The notes: generated from the letters alone by a model not told the origin. Shown: positions 27,011 to 36,533, numbered from the stretch's first letter. The stretch is 64,000 bases of DNA from Lentibacillus daqui (GCF_027186265.1 NZ_CP114176.1:3162001-3226000), one strand, 5' to 3'. Made by a program: numbers and translations.

Positions 27011-27430
27011 CTTCTATTAGAAAAGGGTGATGATTAAATAACGCTCACAAACTTATAAACTTATAGTAATCAATAAGCTATAATTAGCATAGTATATACC
27101 GTTAACTCGATTACCCCAAAACAAAAATGTCACAACCCAGATTAAAATACGTTAAAATTGATAAAAAACGGGGAATTAGTAGAATAAGTATATGGTTACA
27201 TCGCAAAAGTAATAGCTCACTATATACAATCAATAAAAAAGAGAGCAGAATCTGATATTTTAATAAGCAAAATGATGAAAGAACCAGACATATTAATAAA
27301 GATGTAGGTACAAATTTGTTATATCTATTCTGTTTTTCCACAATATCCATTCTACATATACCCTGTAGATGTTTTTATTTAACAGAAAGAAGTATCTAAT
27401 AGATTACTAGATAAGCTAGGAGTGCTGCAT
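27011..27430. other. Divergent intergenic region, exporter and PBP
   Basis: AT-rich. On the reverse strand TTAACG, 17 bases, TATAGC near 27078-27106 is a weak candidate promoter for the exporter. No clear promoter for the PBP gene was identified. No other gene seen. Confidence 0.35.
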
Positions 27431-29983
27431 ATGTCCAACGAATACACTTCAAGACAAGAACGACGGCGACAACAGAAACAGAAGAAAACACGATCACACG
27501 GACGAAAAAGAAGCTTGTGGAAAAAGATTCTGCTCGGTCTCTGTGCGGCTTTTCTACTCGCGGTGATCGCATGCGGCATCACGATCGCTGTCATGATCCA
27601 TGATGCGCCAACATTGAAGGCAAGTGACCTGCAAACGCCTCAGTCCACACGGATATATGATCAGGATGGAAAACTTGTCAGTACCGTGTTTCATGAGGAA
27701 AATCGAGTCAAAATACATATTGACGATGTTCCGGAAACAGTAAAAGACGCTGTCATTTCTATAGAAGACAAAAGGTTCCGCGATCATCATGGTATTGATT
27801 TCCATCGCTTGTTTGGGGCGGTCTTCGCCAATGTCAAAAACGGCTGGGGTGCAGAAGGCGGTTCGACCATTACACAACAAGTGATCAAACGGAGTGTGCT
27901 AACCCCGGAGAAAACACTGAAACGAAAAGTGCAAGAAGCATGGCTTTCTTTAAAATTGGAAAGGAAATACTCAAAAGATGAAATTCTCGAGATGTATTTA
28001 AATAATGTCTATTTCGGACACAGAGCGTATGGCATCAAAACGGCCTCAAAAACGTATTTTGGCGAGAACAATCTTTCCAAATTAAATATATCGCAGGCTG
28101 CCTTGCTTGCCGGTCTGCCAAATGCACCAAGCGCTGACGACCCTTTCAAGCATCCTGAACGGGCACAAAAACGCCGCGACCAAGTGCTGTCGGCAATGGA
28201 AAGCAATCACGTTATTTCCAAACAACAAGCTGATAAGGCCAAAGCCAAACCGATTTCCGAAATTATTAGGAAAGAAGAAAAAAAGCAGGAGAATAATGAT
28301 GACCCTTATAATGCTTTTATCGATACGGTCTATGAACAAATGGTCAATCAGAAAAAGGTCGTCTCTGAAAAAGATTTCTACCAGGGCGGTTTGAAAATCT
28401 ATACGACTCTTGATTCGAAAGCACAAAAAGCAGTTTACGATTTGATTCACTCGAAGGATATCCCTTATCCGGATAAACATTTCGAAACAGGAATCACACT
28501 TGTTGATACAAAAACGGGTGCTATCAAAGCAGTCGGAGGTGGGCGTCATTTCAAGGCGGTCGGATATACCAATTACGGCACCAATGTCCAAAATCAACCA
28601 GGTTCAACCATTAAGCCCATTTTGGATTATGCTCCAGCGATCGAACATTTGAATTGGCCCACATCGCACACACTGAGTGACGAGCCGTATCAGTACAGCG
28701 ACGGAACACCAATCAATGAATGGGATAACAAATACTGGGGTGATATCTCGATGCGACGGGCTTTGGAATGGTCGCGAAACATACCCGCCCTAAAAGCGTT
28801 TCAGGCTGTAGGACAAGACAAAGCGCAAAAGTTTGCCAAAGGACTGGGTATCAAAATTGATCCGATCTTTGAATCAGCTTCGATCGGTGGTTTTGATGGT
28901 GTTTCTCCCTTACAAATGGCAGGGGCTTATGCAGCATTTGGTAATGGCGGTAAGTATCATGAACCATCCACGGTTAAAAAAATAGTTTTCCCGGACGGAA
29001 AGAAATGGAAGCCAAAATCAAAGCCAAAGAATGCCATGCATGATTATACTGCTTATATGATCACCGATATGCTCAAGACTGTCGTTGCAAGCGGAACTGG
29101 GACACAAGCAAACATTCCTGGGATACCTGTGGCGGGGAAAACCGGAACAACCAATATTCCGAACGATATCAAAGATCAATACGGCCTGGGAGATGGTGTG
29201 CTTGATTCGTGGTTTGTTGGATATACACCTCAATATTCCCTTGCAGTTTGGACCGGTTACCCATCGTTAAAAAATAAAGACGGCGATGTACAATATATCC
29301 GATATGACGGCTCACAGAATATTGCCATGCAGCTCTTCCAAACACTAATGTCCGAGATTTCGGATCCGAATATGGACGATTTCAAAAAACCGGATTCGGT
29401 GGTCTCCAGCGGTTCGGAACTGTATGTACGTGGTGCACAATATCAACCGAGCGAGGAACAAGCGGATCAAGGAACAAACGAGGAAAACCAAAATCAGGAA
29501 GAGCAACAAGAAACCACCGAACAACCTAATCAAGAAGAAAACACGGAAAATCAAGAACAAGAGGAAGAACAGGAGGAAGAACAGGACAAGGAAGAGGAAC
29601 AAGCTAATCAAGAAGAAGACAAGGACAGCCAGGAACAAGAAGACGAACAGGACAAGGAACAACCGGATCAAGAAGAAGACAAGGACAATCAAGAACAAGA
29701 GGATAAACAAGACAAGGAAGAGGCAGATAAAGGAGAAGACAAAGAAGACAAACAGCAAGAAGACGAACAAGATAAGGAAAAGGCTAATCAAGAAGAAAAC
29801 AAGGCTAATCAAGAAGAAGACAAGGACAACCAAAAACAAGAAGATCAACAAAAGAATAAAGAGGATGATCACAGCAGCGAAGATAATAACGACAACGAGC
29901 ATAATAACAAAGATAAGAAAAAGGATAATGACAGTGAAAGCGATAATGAAAACAATAACTCCGAGGAAAATGACAGCAGTTGA
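27431..29983 (+). CDS. Class A penicillin-binding protein with long acidic tail
   Basis: An 850-residue bifunctional peptidoglycan synthase: basic cytoplasmic N-terminus (RRRQQKQKKTRSHGRKRS), one membrane helix (about 33-57), glycosyltransferase domain with EDKRFRDHHGID and GGSTITQQ, and transpeptidase domain with STIK, SRN and KTGTTN motifs. AGGAG eight bases before the ATG at 27431 decides the start. The last ~180 residues are almost only E, Q, D, N and K in short repeats (EEQ, QDKEE, NQEEDKDNQ), extracellular and strongly acidic. The core is PBP1A/Pbp2-like; the tail length is exceptional and fits a halophile. Confidence 0.93.
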   Translation: MSNEYTSRQERRRQQKQKKTRSHGRKRSLWKKILLGLCAAFLLAVIACGITIAVMIHDAPTLKASDLQTPQSTRIYDQDGKLVSTVFHEENRVKIHIDDVPETVKDAVISIEDKRFRDHHGIDFHRLFGAVFANVKNGWGAEGGSTITQQVIKRSVLTPEKTLKRKVQEAWLSLKLERKYSKDEILEMYLNNVYFGHRAYGIKTASKTYFGENNLSKLNISQAALLAGLPNAPSADDPFKHPERAQKRRDQVLSAMESNHVISKQQADKAKAKPISEIIRKEEKKQENNDDPYNAFIDTVYEQMVNQKKVVSEKDFYQGGLKIYTTLDSKAQKAVYDLIHSKDIPYPDKHFETGITLVDTKTGAIKAVGGGRHFKAVGYTNYGTNVQNQPGSTIKPILDYAPAIEHLNWPTSHTLSDEPYQYSDGTPINEWDNKYWGDISMRRALEWSRNIPALKAFQAVGQDKAQKFAKGLGIKIDPIFESASIGGFDGVSPLQMAGAYAAFGNGGKYHEPSTVKKIVFPDGKKWKPKSKPKNAMHDYTAYMITDMLKTVVASGTGTQANIPGIPVAGKTGTTNIPNDIKDQYGLGDGVLDSWFVGYTPQYSLAVWTGYPSLKNKDGDVQYIRYDGSQNIAMQLFQTLMSEISDPNMDDFKKPDSVVSSGSELYVRGAQYQPSEEQADQGTNEENQNQEEQQETTEQPNQEENTENQEQEEEQEEEQDKEEEQANQEEDKDSQEQEDEQDKEQPDQEEDKDNQEQEDKQDKEEADKGEDKEDKQQEDEQDKEKANQEENKANQEEDKDNQKQEDQQKNKEDDHSSEDNNDNEHNNKDKKKDNDSESDNENNNSEENDSS
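29450..29975 (+). repeat. Degenerate GAA/CAA/GAC codon repeat in the PBP tail
   Basis: Units around CAAGAAGAAGACAAGGACAA recur several times. The repetition is at DNA as well as protein level, so the length may vary between strains by slippage or recombination. Confidence 0.7.
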
Positions 29984-30053
29984 TCACTGCCATTGAGGTT
30001 GATGTACAATTCATCTTTGTATTATTGAATACGTACACTTGAATCAAAAAAGC

Positions 30054-30108
30054 CAAAATAGGCATCAAAAAAGTCCATCTATTTTTAGACTTTTCGATGC
30101 CTATTTTG
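30054..30108. terminator. Long hairpin between converging PBP and GH84 genes
   Basis: CAAAATAGGCATC-AAAAAGTC pairs with GACTTTT-CGATGCCTATTTTG, near-perfect. It lies 70 bases after the PBP stop and can serve both strands. Confidence 0.75.
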
Positions 30109-30204
30109 TTGCTTGGGAAATTTTATTTTTTAAAAAGGGTTCCCTCCTCCGTTTTGATAGGTTCTTTGTGTAATCGTAGCTTGTTTTAAAAGAAAAGCGA
30201 GCGT

Positions 30205-30236
30205 AAAATCCCCCCAGCATAAACGCCAGAGGGATC
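30205..30236 (-). terminator. Terminator of the GH84 gene
   Basis: On the reverse strand ATCCCTC and GGGGGAT pair around GCGT/ATGC, then TTTTA. It starts about 12 bases after the stop codon. Confidence 0.55.
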
Positions 30237-30246
30237 CAACACCGTA

Positions 30247-32418
30247 CTACTGCCACTTTTCAATTAGTATATCAGCATGCTTGACCAATGTTTTTGCCAC
30301 ATCTTCATCGATTTGACCAGCTTCCTGATATTTCGCAACCAATTGTTTCAAACTTTTCATGTGCTTTTCTGCCTTTTCGTATGACTTCACGTTGATAAAA
30401 TGATCAAGTGACTTCAGATGAGTCTGCAACAAACGTGCATCAGACGCGTCCATATTACCTTGATCCGCTTCATAATCTACCAACGTTTGCATGCCCTGAA
30501 TGGTCACCTTCTCCTGCAAATGATCAGTAAATGGTTGCAGTCTCTTTTGGGCAGGCTTTGCTTTTGTCGTTCCATCGATTAATGGCCGGTCATAATTCAG
30601 GCTTTGTTGTCTTAAGGCCGTTGCTTTTTCAATTACGTTCCATGCAGCTTGATTGTTACCATCCTCAACAGCAACGGCAGCCTTCAAGAATTCCTTATCA
30701 GCAAGTACCATATCATGCAATGCATTTACAAATGGCTCCAATTCTTCTTTCAGATTTTCATTCTTTGTTTTTGCCATAAAACCATCGGCCGCATCCGCAA
30801 TCGTTTGGAACGCATCCATTGCTTCCGGAGATATTCCCTTTAATGATTCTCCGTTATCCAGCTTTTCCGTAAGCGAATCCAATAGTTCCTTAATATCTTC
30901 ACTTTCAGATAGCTTTAAACCATTTGGATCCGCATCAGACATGTGCTTGGCAAGTTCATGCAATGCTTCCGCGGCGTCCGGTTCGATATACTTAAAGCTA
31001 TCTTCCCAGCTTGTTTGCGCATCAAAATCCTCGGTATTCCATGTGTAATCGGCAATGGCAAAGATAGCAATCTTGGACGCCTCGGCTTCCTGCATTGGAT
31101 TGGTTACAACGCCAGCAAGATTTTCGATACCAGGTTCCAGCATTTCTCCTTTACCGAGGAAGACTCTTTGCATATCCACATCGTTTACCGGCCAATTCAG
31201 CCAAAATAGTGGGTCCCTTCGTTCTACACCGTCATTGCTTTTGTTTTTAAAAACATCGATGGTACTTTGAATAACAGGTGCACAGGTAGTTGATCCTGTC
31301 CATAAAATATGGATATTATCATCGAAGCCTTTTTCATAAGCGTTTAGCTCATCCGGGTTCCAGGCCCAATCGGAGTTATAGCTTGCAGGAGTATAAAGCG
31401 TATCACGCACATCGCCTTTTTCATCCGCCCATTCAGAAATGGAATGCATCAATTCAACGACATAATCCGTTGGCAGATTTCCAACATCGTCCCCATTGAC
31501 ACCGAATTGGCGCACCCCTACATCGTATAATTGATCAAATTTGGCAAGCAACTTATCCGTATTTTCATCAAGAACATCCATTGCCGCATCCTGCCCCTCC
31601 TCTCTGGCAAGTTCAGCAACTTCACCTAATGGGGAAATCGTCCAGATAAACCGTGTTTTCGTTTCTTCCCCGACGTCAGCCATTTCCCCTATTTCTTCCA
31701 GCTCCTCTTTCGGATACAGCTCATCCCACTTTTCCCGATGGTAAGGATCATCCTTTGGTGCAAATACATACGAATTCATTTTGTGATTGCCGCCAAACCT
31801 CATGAGGGACATTCTATCTTCATTACTCCAAGGAATACCATAATACCCTTCAATAAACCCTCTAATCTCCGTATTGGCAAAATCGTTCACATGCATATTG
31901 CGAATCACCTGTTGCGGACTTTGAGCAAGAATCGCCTCCAGCGTAACAACCCCGTAAAAACTGGCATCGGTATCTTTTCCTAAAATCACGATGTTGTTAT
32001 CGCTAACGTCCAATTGATAGGCATCGATTTGGTCAAAATCTATCCCTTCACTATCCACATGTTCGCTAGCATAGTTATCAACCGGACCGTTTGAATTTTT
32101 TGTACCAATCATCAGATTCACTTTATCCTTTGACGGCTCACTCGCAACAGATGGTGCTTCCAAACCATGATCCGTGAATGCTTTTTCCACCTTTCTTTTC
32201 GTCACACGATCAATCGTATCATCATAGATAACTTGAACTCCCTTGTTAAGCGACAGCGTCCCATTACCGTATTCCACGCTATGGGGTGTCGGGTAAAATT
32301 CATATTCCTTTACAGGGCTTTTACCTGCTGCTTTTGCAACTGGCGTAAACATATGGGAAACCGTACCAAATAGCATAATAGCTGCGACCGTAACTGAGAA
32401 GACGACTCGTTTTTTCAT
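30247..32418 (-). CDS. Secreted GH84 beta-N-acetylglucosaminidase with FIMAH-like C-terminus
   Basis: A 723-residue exported enzyme: signal peptide MKKRVVFSVTVAAIMLF...AKA (about 1-30), GH20b-like N-domain (about 35-165), GH84 TIM barrel (about 167-460) with GFIEGYYGIPWS and the catalytic aspartate pair in FGVNGDDVGN, helical region, and a C-terminal helical domain (about 639-723) with LQTHLKSLDHF and EKHMKSLKQLV, like FIMAH domains. GH84 enzymes remove terminal GlcNAc from glycans by substrate-assisted catalysis. A similar C-terminal domain ends the NamZ-like protein at 52.8 kb. Monocistronic, with cre-like site and hairpin in its upstream region. Confidence 0.88.
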   Translation of the reverse strand: MKKRVVFSVTVAAIMLFGTVSHMFTPVAKAAGKSPVKEYEFYPTPHSVEYGNGTLSLNKGVQVIYDDTIDRVTKRKVEKAFTDHGLEAPSVASEPSKDKVNLMIGTKNSNGPVDNYASEHVDSEGIDFDQIDAYQLDVSDNNIVILGKDTDASFYGVVTLEAILAQSPQQVIRNMHVNDFANTEIRGFIEGYYGIPWSNEDRMSLMRFGGNHKMNSYVFAPKDDPYHREKWDELYPKEELEEIGEMADVGEETKTRFIWTISPLGEVAELAREEGQDAAMDVLDENTDKLLAKFDQLYDVGVRQFGVNGDDVGNLPTDYVVELMHSISEWADEKGDVRDTLYTPASYNSDWAWNPDELNAYEKGFDDNIHILWTGSTTCAPVIQSTIDVFKNKSNDGVERRDPLFWLNWPVNDVDMQRVFLGKGEMLEPGIENLAGVVTNPMQEAEASKIAIFAIADYTWNTEDFDAQTSWEDSFKYIEPDAAEALHELAKHMSDADPNGLKLSESEDIKELLDSLTEKLDNGESLKGISPEAMDAFQTIADAADGFMAKTKNENLKEELEPFVNALHDMVLADKEFLKAAVAVEDGNNQAAWNVIEKATALRQQSLNYDRPLIDGTTKAKPAQKRLQPFTDHLQEKVTIQGMQTLVDYEADQGNMDASDARLLQTHLKSLDHFINVKSYEKAEKHMKSLKQLVAKYQEAGQIDEDVAKTLVKHADILIEKWQ

Positions 32419-32595
32419 CTGTTGATCCCTTCCTTTCCTGTATTGTTATCAATGTTCTAGGTAATGATAAAACTTGCTTGAATGACAGATTCCTCTGCAC
32501 CTCCCTGTGAATTGTTTGGTCGGATATTGGGAATGAATACTTTTTGGATTGGAATATATCGATCTATCATTAGAATCAGCGGCGACATAAATAAA
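32419..32595. other. Leader of the GH84 gene
   Basis: AGGAAAGGAAGG ribosome binding site near 32429-32440. The rest of this stretch lacks a convincing promoter or ORF. Confidence 0.4.
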
Positions 32596-32653
32596 AGGCA
32601 TGGCGATATCAATGGACTTTTTTCTATCATCCATTTTCATTATCACCATGCCT
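32596..32653 (-). terminator. Terminator-like hairpin in the GH84 leader
   Basis: On the reverse strand AGGCATGGTGATA pairs with TATCGCCATGCCT (13 bp, one G-T), inner AATGGA/TCCATT, then TTTTATTT. It lies between the candidate promoter and the GH84 start, 180 bases upstream of the latter. Confidence 0.6.
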
Positions 32654-32695
32654 GATCGCATCAGTAACATATGATCCAAATATTCCAATAACTTT

Positions 32696-32723
32696 ATTCT
32701 ATCATGACATTTAAAATAGTCAA
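32696..32723 (-). promoter_or_regulatory. Candidate promoter of the GH84 gene
   Basis: TTGACT (32723-32718), 16 bases, TAGAAT (32701-32696) on the reverse strand. Confidence 0.5.
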
Positions 32724-32730
32724 CAGAAAA

Positions 32731-32744
32731 TAAAAACGTTTACA
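32731..32744 (-). promoter_or_regulatory. cre-like CcpA site upstream of the GH84 promoter
   Basis: TGTAAACGTTTTTA on the reverse strand agrees with the cre consensus in all but the last positions. It lies just upstream of the -35 box. Confidence 0.55.
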
Positions 32745-32901
32745 AAAACAGCAGTTTATTCCTGGTAATTTATGCTTAGCTTGTAAGCGATAATCCAATT
32801 GCTGGTCATGAACTCTACCCGATAACCACAAGTTATTTGCAGATCAAACAACGGAAGAACAATTAAATGGGCTGAAGTACAGGATCATCGACTACTCTTT
32901 T

Positions 32902-32939
32902 TATTCGACATTATATGACATAATTCGAGAAGAGACACC
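32902..32939 (+). repeat. Dispersed repeat, copy D
   Basis: TATTCGACATTATATGACAT, then AATTCGAGAAGAGACACC. Ends six bases from the stop of the HAD gene on the other strand, as copy C does beside dppC. Confidence 0.55.
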
Positions 32940-32944
32940 CTGAT

Positions 32945-33628
32945 TTACTGGGATGCCAAACCCTTAATTAATAGTGAAAATGTCTTCATATCGCCAACTA
33001 AATAATCTTCTTTCACATCTACTGGGCGGGTTTCCCCATAGCGGTTGACCCAACAAGTGGTGATACCGAGTTCAGAAGCTGGCACAACATCATACTTAAA
33101 TCCAAACCCTGTATGTAATATTTCAGATTTATCCAGATTTAGTTTATTCAAAAGCAGGTGAAAACCCTCATGATTAGCTTTGTATGCCCTAGCTTGTTCT
33201 GCTGTAACTATCTCATCAAAATCCACCCCAAGCCTTGATACCGTTTCTTCAATAATGTTATCATCTGTGTTCGTGAGCAATGCAATTTTCGTATATTTCT
33301 TAATCTCTAACAAAGCGTCTTTCGTATCAGGAAACGGACACCATCTCCCCATTGATTCAGAGAAGTAATCACTATCCGCCTCGGTAAACGGGTATCCAAA
33401 ATGATTAAAAGCCATTTGTAATGTGTTTTTTAATACTTCCTTGTACGGACGATACTCATTTTGAATGTAATCAAATTGTACGTCCTCCCAATAACGTTGC
33501 AGTTGCACAATGTTTACATTTTCTACGCCGTTCTTTTTCAGTATCTCCTTGAAAACAAGTTGGATTTCGCCTTCCCAGTCAATTAATGTCCCAAAACAAT
33601 CAAAAGTTACCGCCTTTGGCCATTCCAT
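32945..33628 (-). CDS. HAD-superfamily hydrolase, haloacid dehalogenase type II-like
   Basis: A 227-residue HAD protein with motif I TFDCFGTLIDW (about 8-18), motif II LLTNTDD, the conserved Lys near RAYKANHEGF and motif III-like GFGFKYDVVPASELG. DCFGTLID with Trp following is typical of the type II haloacid dehalogenase branch, although most bacterial members of this branch have unknown or phosphatase-like activity. AGGTGATAAG precedes the ATG. It closes the PucR-linked operon, 68 bases after the amidohydrolase gene. Confidence 0.82.
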   Translation of the reverse strand: MEWPKAVTFDCFGTLIDWEGEIQLVFKEILKKNGVENVNIVQLQRYWEDVQFDYIQNEYRPYKEVLKNTLQMAFNHFGYPFTEADSDYFSESMGRWCPFPDTKDALLEIKKYTKIALLTNTDDNIIEETVSRLGVDFDEIVTAEQARAYKANHEGFHLLLNKLNLDKSEILHTGFGFKYDVVPASELGITTCWVNRYGETRPVDVKEDYLVGDMKTFSLLIKGLASQ

Positions 33629-33696
33629 GTACTTATCACCTGTTTCTTTATAATATTATAATACTACCAATACTTCCCGTCTTATTATTCCATTAA

Positions 33697-34869
33697 TCAT
33701 GAATAAACTAACTCACCATTAACATACACCTTATCGACCGATCTTAAGTTGTTTAAGTCATTCAATGGATTATCTCGAAGGAGGACTAAATCTGCCTTAT
33801 GGCCCTCTTTAATTTGTCCAACCTTTCTTCCCAAAATTGCACCAGCATTCGTTGTTGCCGTTTTCAAGATTTCCTTTGTATTCGGTATAAACTTATACAT
33901 CATTAATAATTCATCTAATAATGCTGTATGAGGAGTAGACGGTGAACCAGCATCAGATCCTGCTCCGATTAATATGTTCCGGTCAAAAAAGGTTTTAAAT
34001 GCCTTTTCATGTCTCCCAACAATTTCTAACGCTTTTTGTTTGGCGTATGCCGGTATTTCCTCCAGCGATGCAATCGTTTGGTAAACATAGAGCGTCGGAT
34101 TCCATGCAGTCCCCCTCTCTTCCATCATTGTTATAAGCTCCTCATCTAAATAATGTCCATGCTCAATTGTATCAACTCCGGCTTGTATTGAGTTCAAAAT
34201 ACCTTCTCTTCCAATTGCATGGGAAGCGACATTTAATCCAAATTTATGTGCTTCATCACAAATAACCCGCTGTTCTTCCATACTTAATTCCGCATTTCCG
34301 ACTGATTCACCCTCATGCCGACCATACACGCCACCTGTAGAACTCACTTTAATAACTTCTGCACCTTTAAAAATCTGCTCTCGAACCCCCTTTAACGCCT
34401 CATTTGGACCATCCACAAACCTTGCCCAGAATGGATCATGACCACCAGTCATCGTTAACGTTTTCCCACTAGCAATTATAGTTGGTCCTTTAATAAGTCC
34501 TCTCTTTATGCCTTTAGCTACATGTAGCGCAATATCATCTACAGATCCAATATCCCTTATCGTTGTAATTCCGGCTTCAATATAGTCTTGGCAGTAGGAC
34601 ACTGCACGAATTAACATTTGCTCATAACCTTCTTCTTTTAAGGTGGATACGGGGTCTTTGGAACCATCCCACATGATATGAACATGTAAGTCTATTAAGC
34701 CCGGCATGAGATACTTTCCTTCTCCATTAATATATTTCAAGTGATCCAGATGATCTTTTTTGGGGAGTATTTTATAAATTTCTTCATTTTTAATCCAAAC
34801 TCCACAATCATGTTTTATTTCCAAATCAGGACCTTGAAGAATTTGAACATTATCAATAACATATTCCAT
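33697..34869 (-). CDS. Amidohydrolase, Xaa-Pro dipeptidase/imidazolonepropionase-like
   Basis: A 390-residue metal-dependent hydrolase. Metal ligands are visible: HVH in LIDLHVHIMWDG (about 60-71), the likely carboxylated Lys in AEVIKVSSTGG, His in ASHAIGREG, His in IEHGHYLDEE, and Asp in GAGSDAGSP. The N-terminal and C-terminal small beta domains (LMPGLIDLH; KADLVLLRDNPL) are standard. GAAAGGAG stands before the ATG. Related proteins hydrolyse Xaa-Pro or N-acyl amino acids or cyclic ureides. Operon partners are an Na+ symporter and an M24-fold protein, so it should act in the same pathway. Confidence 0.88.
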   Translation of the reverse strand: MEYVIDNVQILQGPDLEIKHDCGVWIKNEEIYKILPKKDHLDHLKYINGEGKYLMPGLIDLHVHIMWDGSKDPVSTLKEEGYEQMLIRAVSYCQDYIEAGITTIRDIGSVDDIALHVAKGIKRGLIKGPTIIASGKTLTMTGGHDPFWARFVDGPNEALKGVREQIFKGAEVIKVSSTGGVYGRHEGESVGNAELSMEEQRVICDEAHKFGLNVASHAIGREGILNSIQAGVDTIEHGHYLDEELITMMEERGTAWNPTLYVYQTIASLEEIPAYAKQKALEIVGRHEKAFKTFFDRNILIGAGSDAGSPSTPHTALLDELLMMYKFIPNTKEILKTATTNAGAILGRKVGQIKEGHKADLVLLRDNPLNDLNNLRSVDKVYVNGELVYS

Positions 34870-35079
34870 GACTGGTTCTCCTTTCGATTATTAAGAGAAG
34901 TGAGCATTTCGGTAAATACTCACTTCTTACAAAAACTTCTTATTTTTAACTAAAATATAAGTGATTCAAGGATTCATTACAATAATTGCTTGAATACTCT
35001 CTTGTTCATATGGGATCTTATCAAAATAGTTTATTGCTGTAATAAAAAGATTATCGGGGTTAACTGAAGCCAGATTAAC

Positions 35080-36492
35080 TCAATCATTTATAACAAATGA
35101 ATCCTGATTGCTTTTAGCCACACCTTCCTTGTTTGTCAATAGACTAACAACAATTAAAGTTAGTACAGAAAGTGGCAGCGCAAACAAGACACTGTTCCAA
35201 TCAAATGGTTTATTTAAGACAACTTCCCAGAAAATTGTACCTATTGCACCAACAATCATGGAACTCATAATACCAGCTGTAGTAGCCTTTTTCCACGTAA
35301 CTGTCGCTAAAATGGCCGGTGTCAATGCTGCCCCATACATGGTATACGAATACATTTGTAATTCTAATACAGTTGGAAAATACATGCCCAATATATATGC
35401 TAAAACTCCAACCGCAACAACTGTAGCCCGATTATATTTCAACAATTTCTTATCACTAATGTCTTTGTTGCTAAATCTCTTTAACAAATCATAGATAATA
35501 TTCCCTGAAGCAGATAATAAATAGGAAGTAGCTGTGGTTATAATAAAGGCCACTGCCGCACACAAAACGATTAATCCTATCGCCAATGGCAAACCATTTA
35601 TTGCCATATTCAACACCGCGGTGTCTGGAGCAATTTCAGGAAACATAACAATTGCGGAGGTAGCAATAATTATCGTTAAACTAATTACGAAACAACTACC
35701 AATAAAAAATCCGATTGTTGATCTTCTGGCAACTGTTGGATTTTTCGCGGCACCAAAACGCTGATACATATTCTGGTCTCCCAAAACAAGCAAAAATAAA
35801 GGTAAAAAGAACCCAAGAAGCTGGGGAATACTTAAACCACCATTCCAGGATTTAGTATTGCTTGGCAGCGAAAGAGATAATCCAGAAAATCCATCTACTG
35901 AATGGAGAACAAAAGGCAGTCCCAGCAGAAATCCGGCTACTATCAAAATGGCACTAATTGCATCTGTATACGCGACCGAAAATAATCCGCCACTTACCGT
36001 TAAAAAGATAACCAATACCCCTATAATAATTGAACCAATTCCAATTGGTAATCCAGTTGTAATTTGTAATACATAAGCGCCTCCAGTAAACTGATATGCC
36101 GTTATACCAATAAAGGCTAGTAAAATAATAATTGAAGATACCAGTCTAGCCGTTGTACCAAATCTTTTCTCAATCATTTCTGGAACAGTATATGCTTCGC
36201 CGGTTCTTATTTTTCCTGCCAAGAAATATAGTATAATCGTTCCTACTATTCCGCCAGACAAGTTGAAAATGGCGGCAAAGGGGCCATATTGATAGATGAA
36301 ACTGGCCCCGCCAACCACAGTCCCAGAACCAACAAAAGTTGCCAAAAGTGTCCCGCTTACTACCCAAAGTGGTAAGGATCGTCCCGCAGCCATAAAATCC
36401 TCATTGTCATTTATCGATTTTTTACCAAAGTATACACCTACAAGTGCCATGACTAATAAATAGACTACAACTCCCACGAGATATACATTCAT
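35080..36492 (-). CDS. Sodium:solute symporter (SSS family)
   Basis: A 470-residue protein with about 13 membrane helices. SGTLLATFVGSGTVVGGASF is the first conserved region and ATSYLLSASGNIIYDL, with the Na2-site Ser pair, the later one. AAAGGGG lies ahead of the ATG at 36492, which I prefer to the upstream codon. SSS members carry proline, pantothenate, urea, sugars or carboxylates. Cotranscribed with peptidase-like hydrolases and controlled by a PucR protein, it probably imports the small amide or dipeptide they cleave. Confidence 0.9.
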   Translation of the reverse strand: MNVYLVGVVVYLLVMALVGVYFGKKSINDNEDFMAAGRSLPLWVVSGTLLATFVGSGTVVGGASFIYQYGPFAAIFNLSGGIVGTIILYFLAGKIRTGEAYTVPEMIEKRFGTTARLVSSIIILLAFIGITAYQFTGGAYVLQITTGLPIGIGSIIIGVLVIFLTVSGGLFSVAYTDAISAILIVAGFLLGLPFVLHSVDGFSGLSLSLPSNTKSWNGGLSIPQLLGFFLPLFLLVLGDQNMYQRFGAAKNPTVARRSTIGFFIGSCFVISLTIIIATSAIVMFPEIAPDTAVLNMAINGLPLAIGLIVLCAAVAFIITTATSYLLSASGNIIYDLLKRFSNKDISDKKLLKYNRATVVAVGVLAYILGMYFPTVLELQMYSYTMYGAALTPAILATVTWKKATTAGIMSSMIVGAIGTIFWEVVLNKPFDWNSVLFALPLSVLTLIVVSLLTNKEGVAKSNQDSFVIND

Positions 36493-36533
36493 ATATTTAG
36501 CCCCTTTCGTACCCAAACAATTGCTTTAGTGAG

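Noticed and set aside
27111..27350. 79-codon hydrophobic ORF on the reverse strand
   Set aside because: AT-rich intergenic DNA yields Leu/Ile-rich frames by chance; no ribosome binding site or homology seen.
28082..28597. 171-codon ORF antisense to the PBP gene
   Set aside because: Lies wholly inside a well-supported gene with conserved motifs; shadow frame.
29345..29996. Long ORFs of 185-190 codons on both strands over the PBP tail
   Set aside because: They come from the GAA/CAA/GAC codon repeats read in other frames, giving low-complexity K/N/T or L/F/V proteins without ribosome binding sites.
30054..30108. Long hairpin considered as an attachment site or small RNA
   Set aside because: Its position between converging genes and its symmetrical stem fit a shared terminator better.
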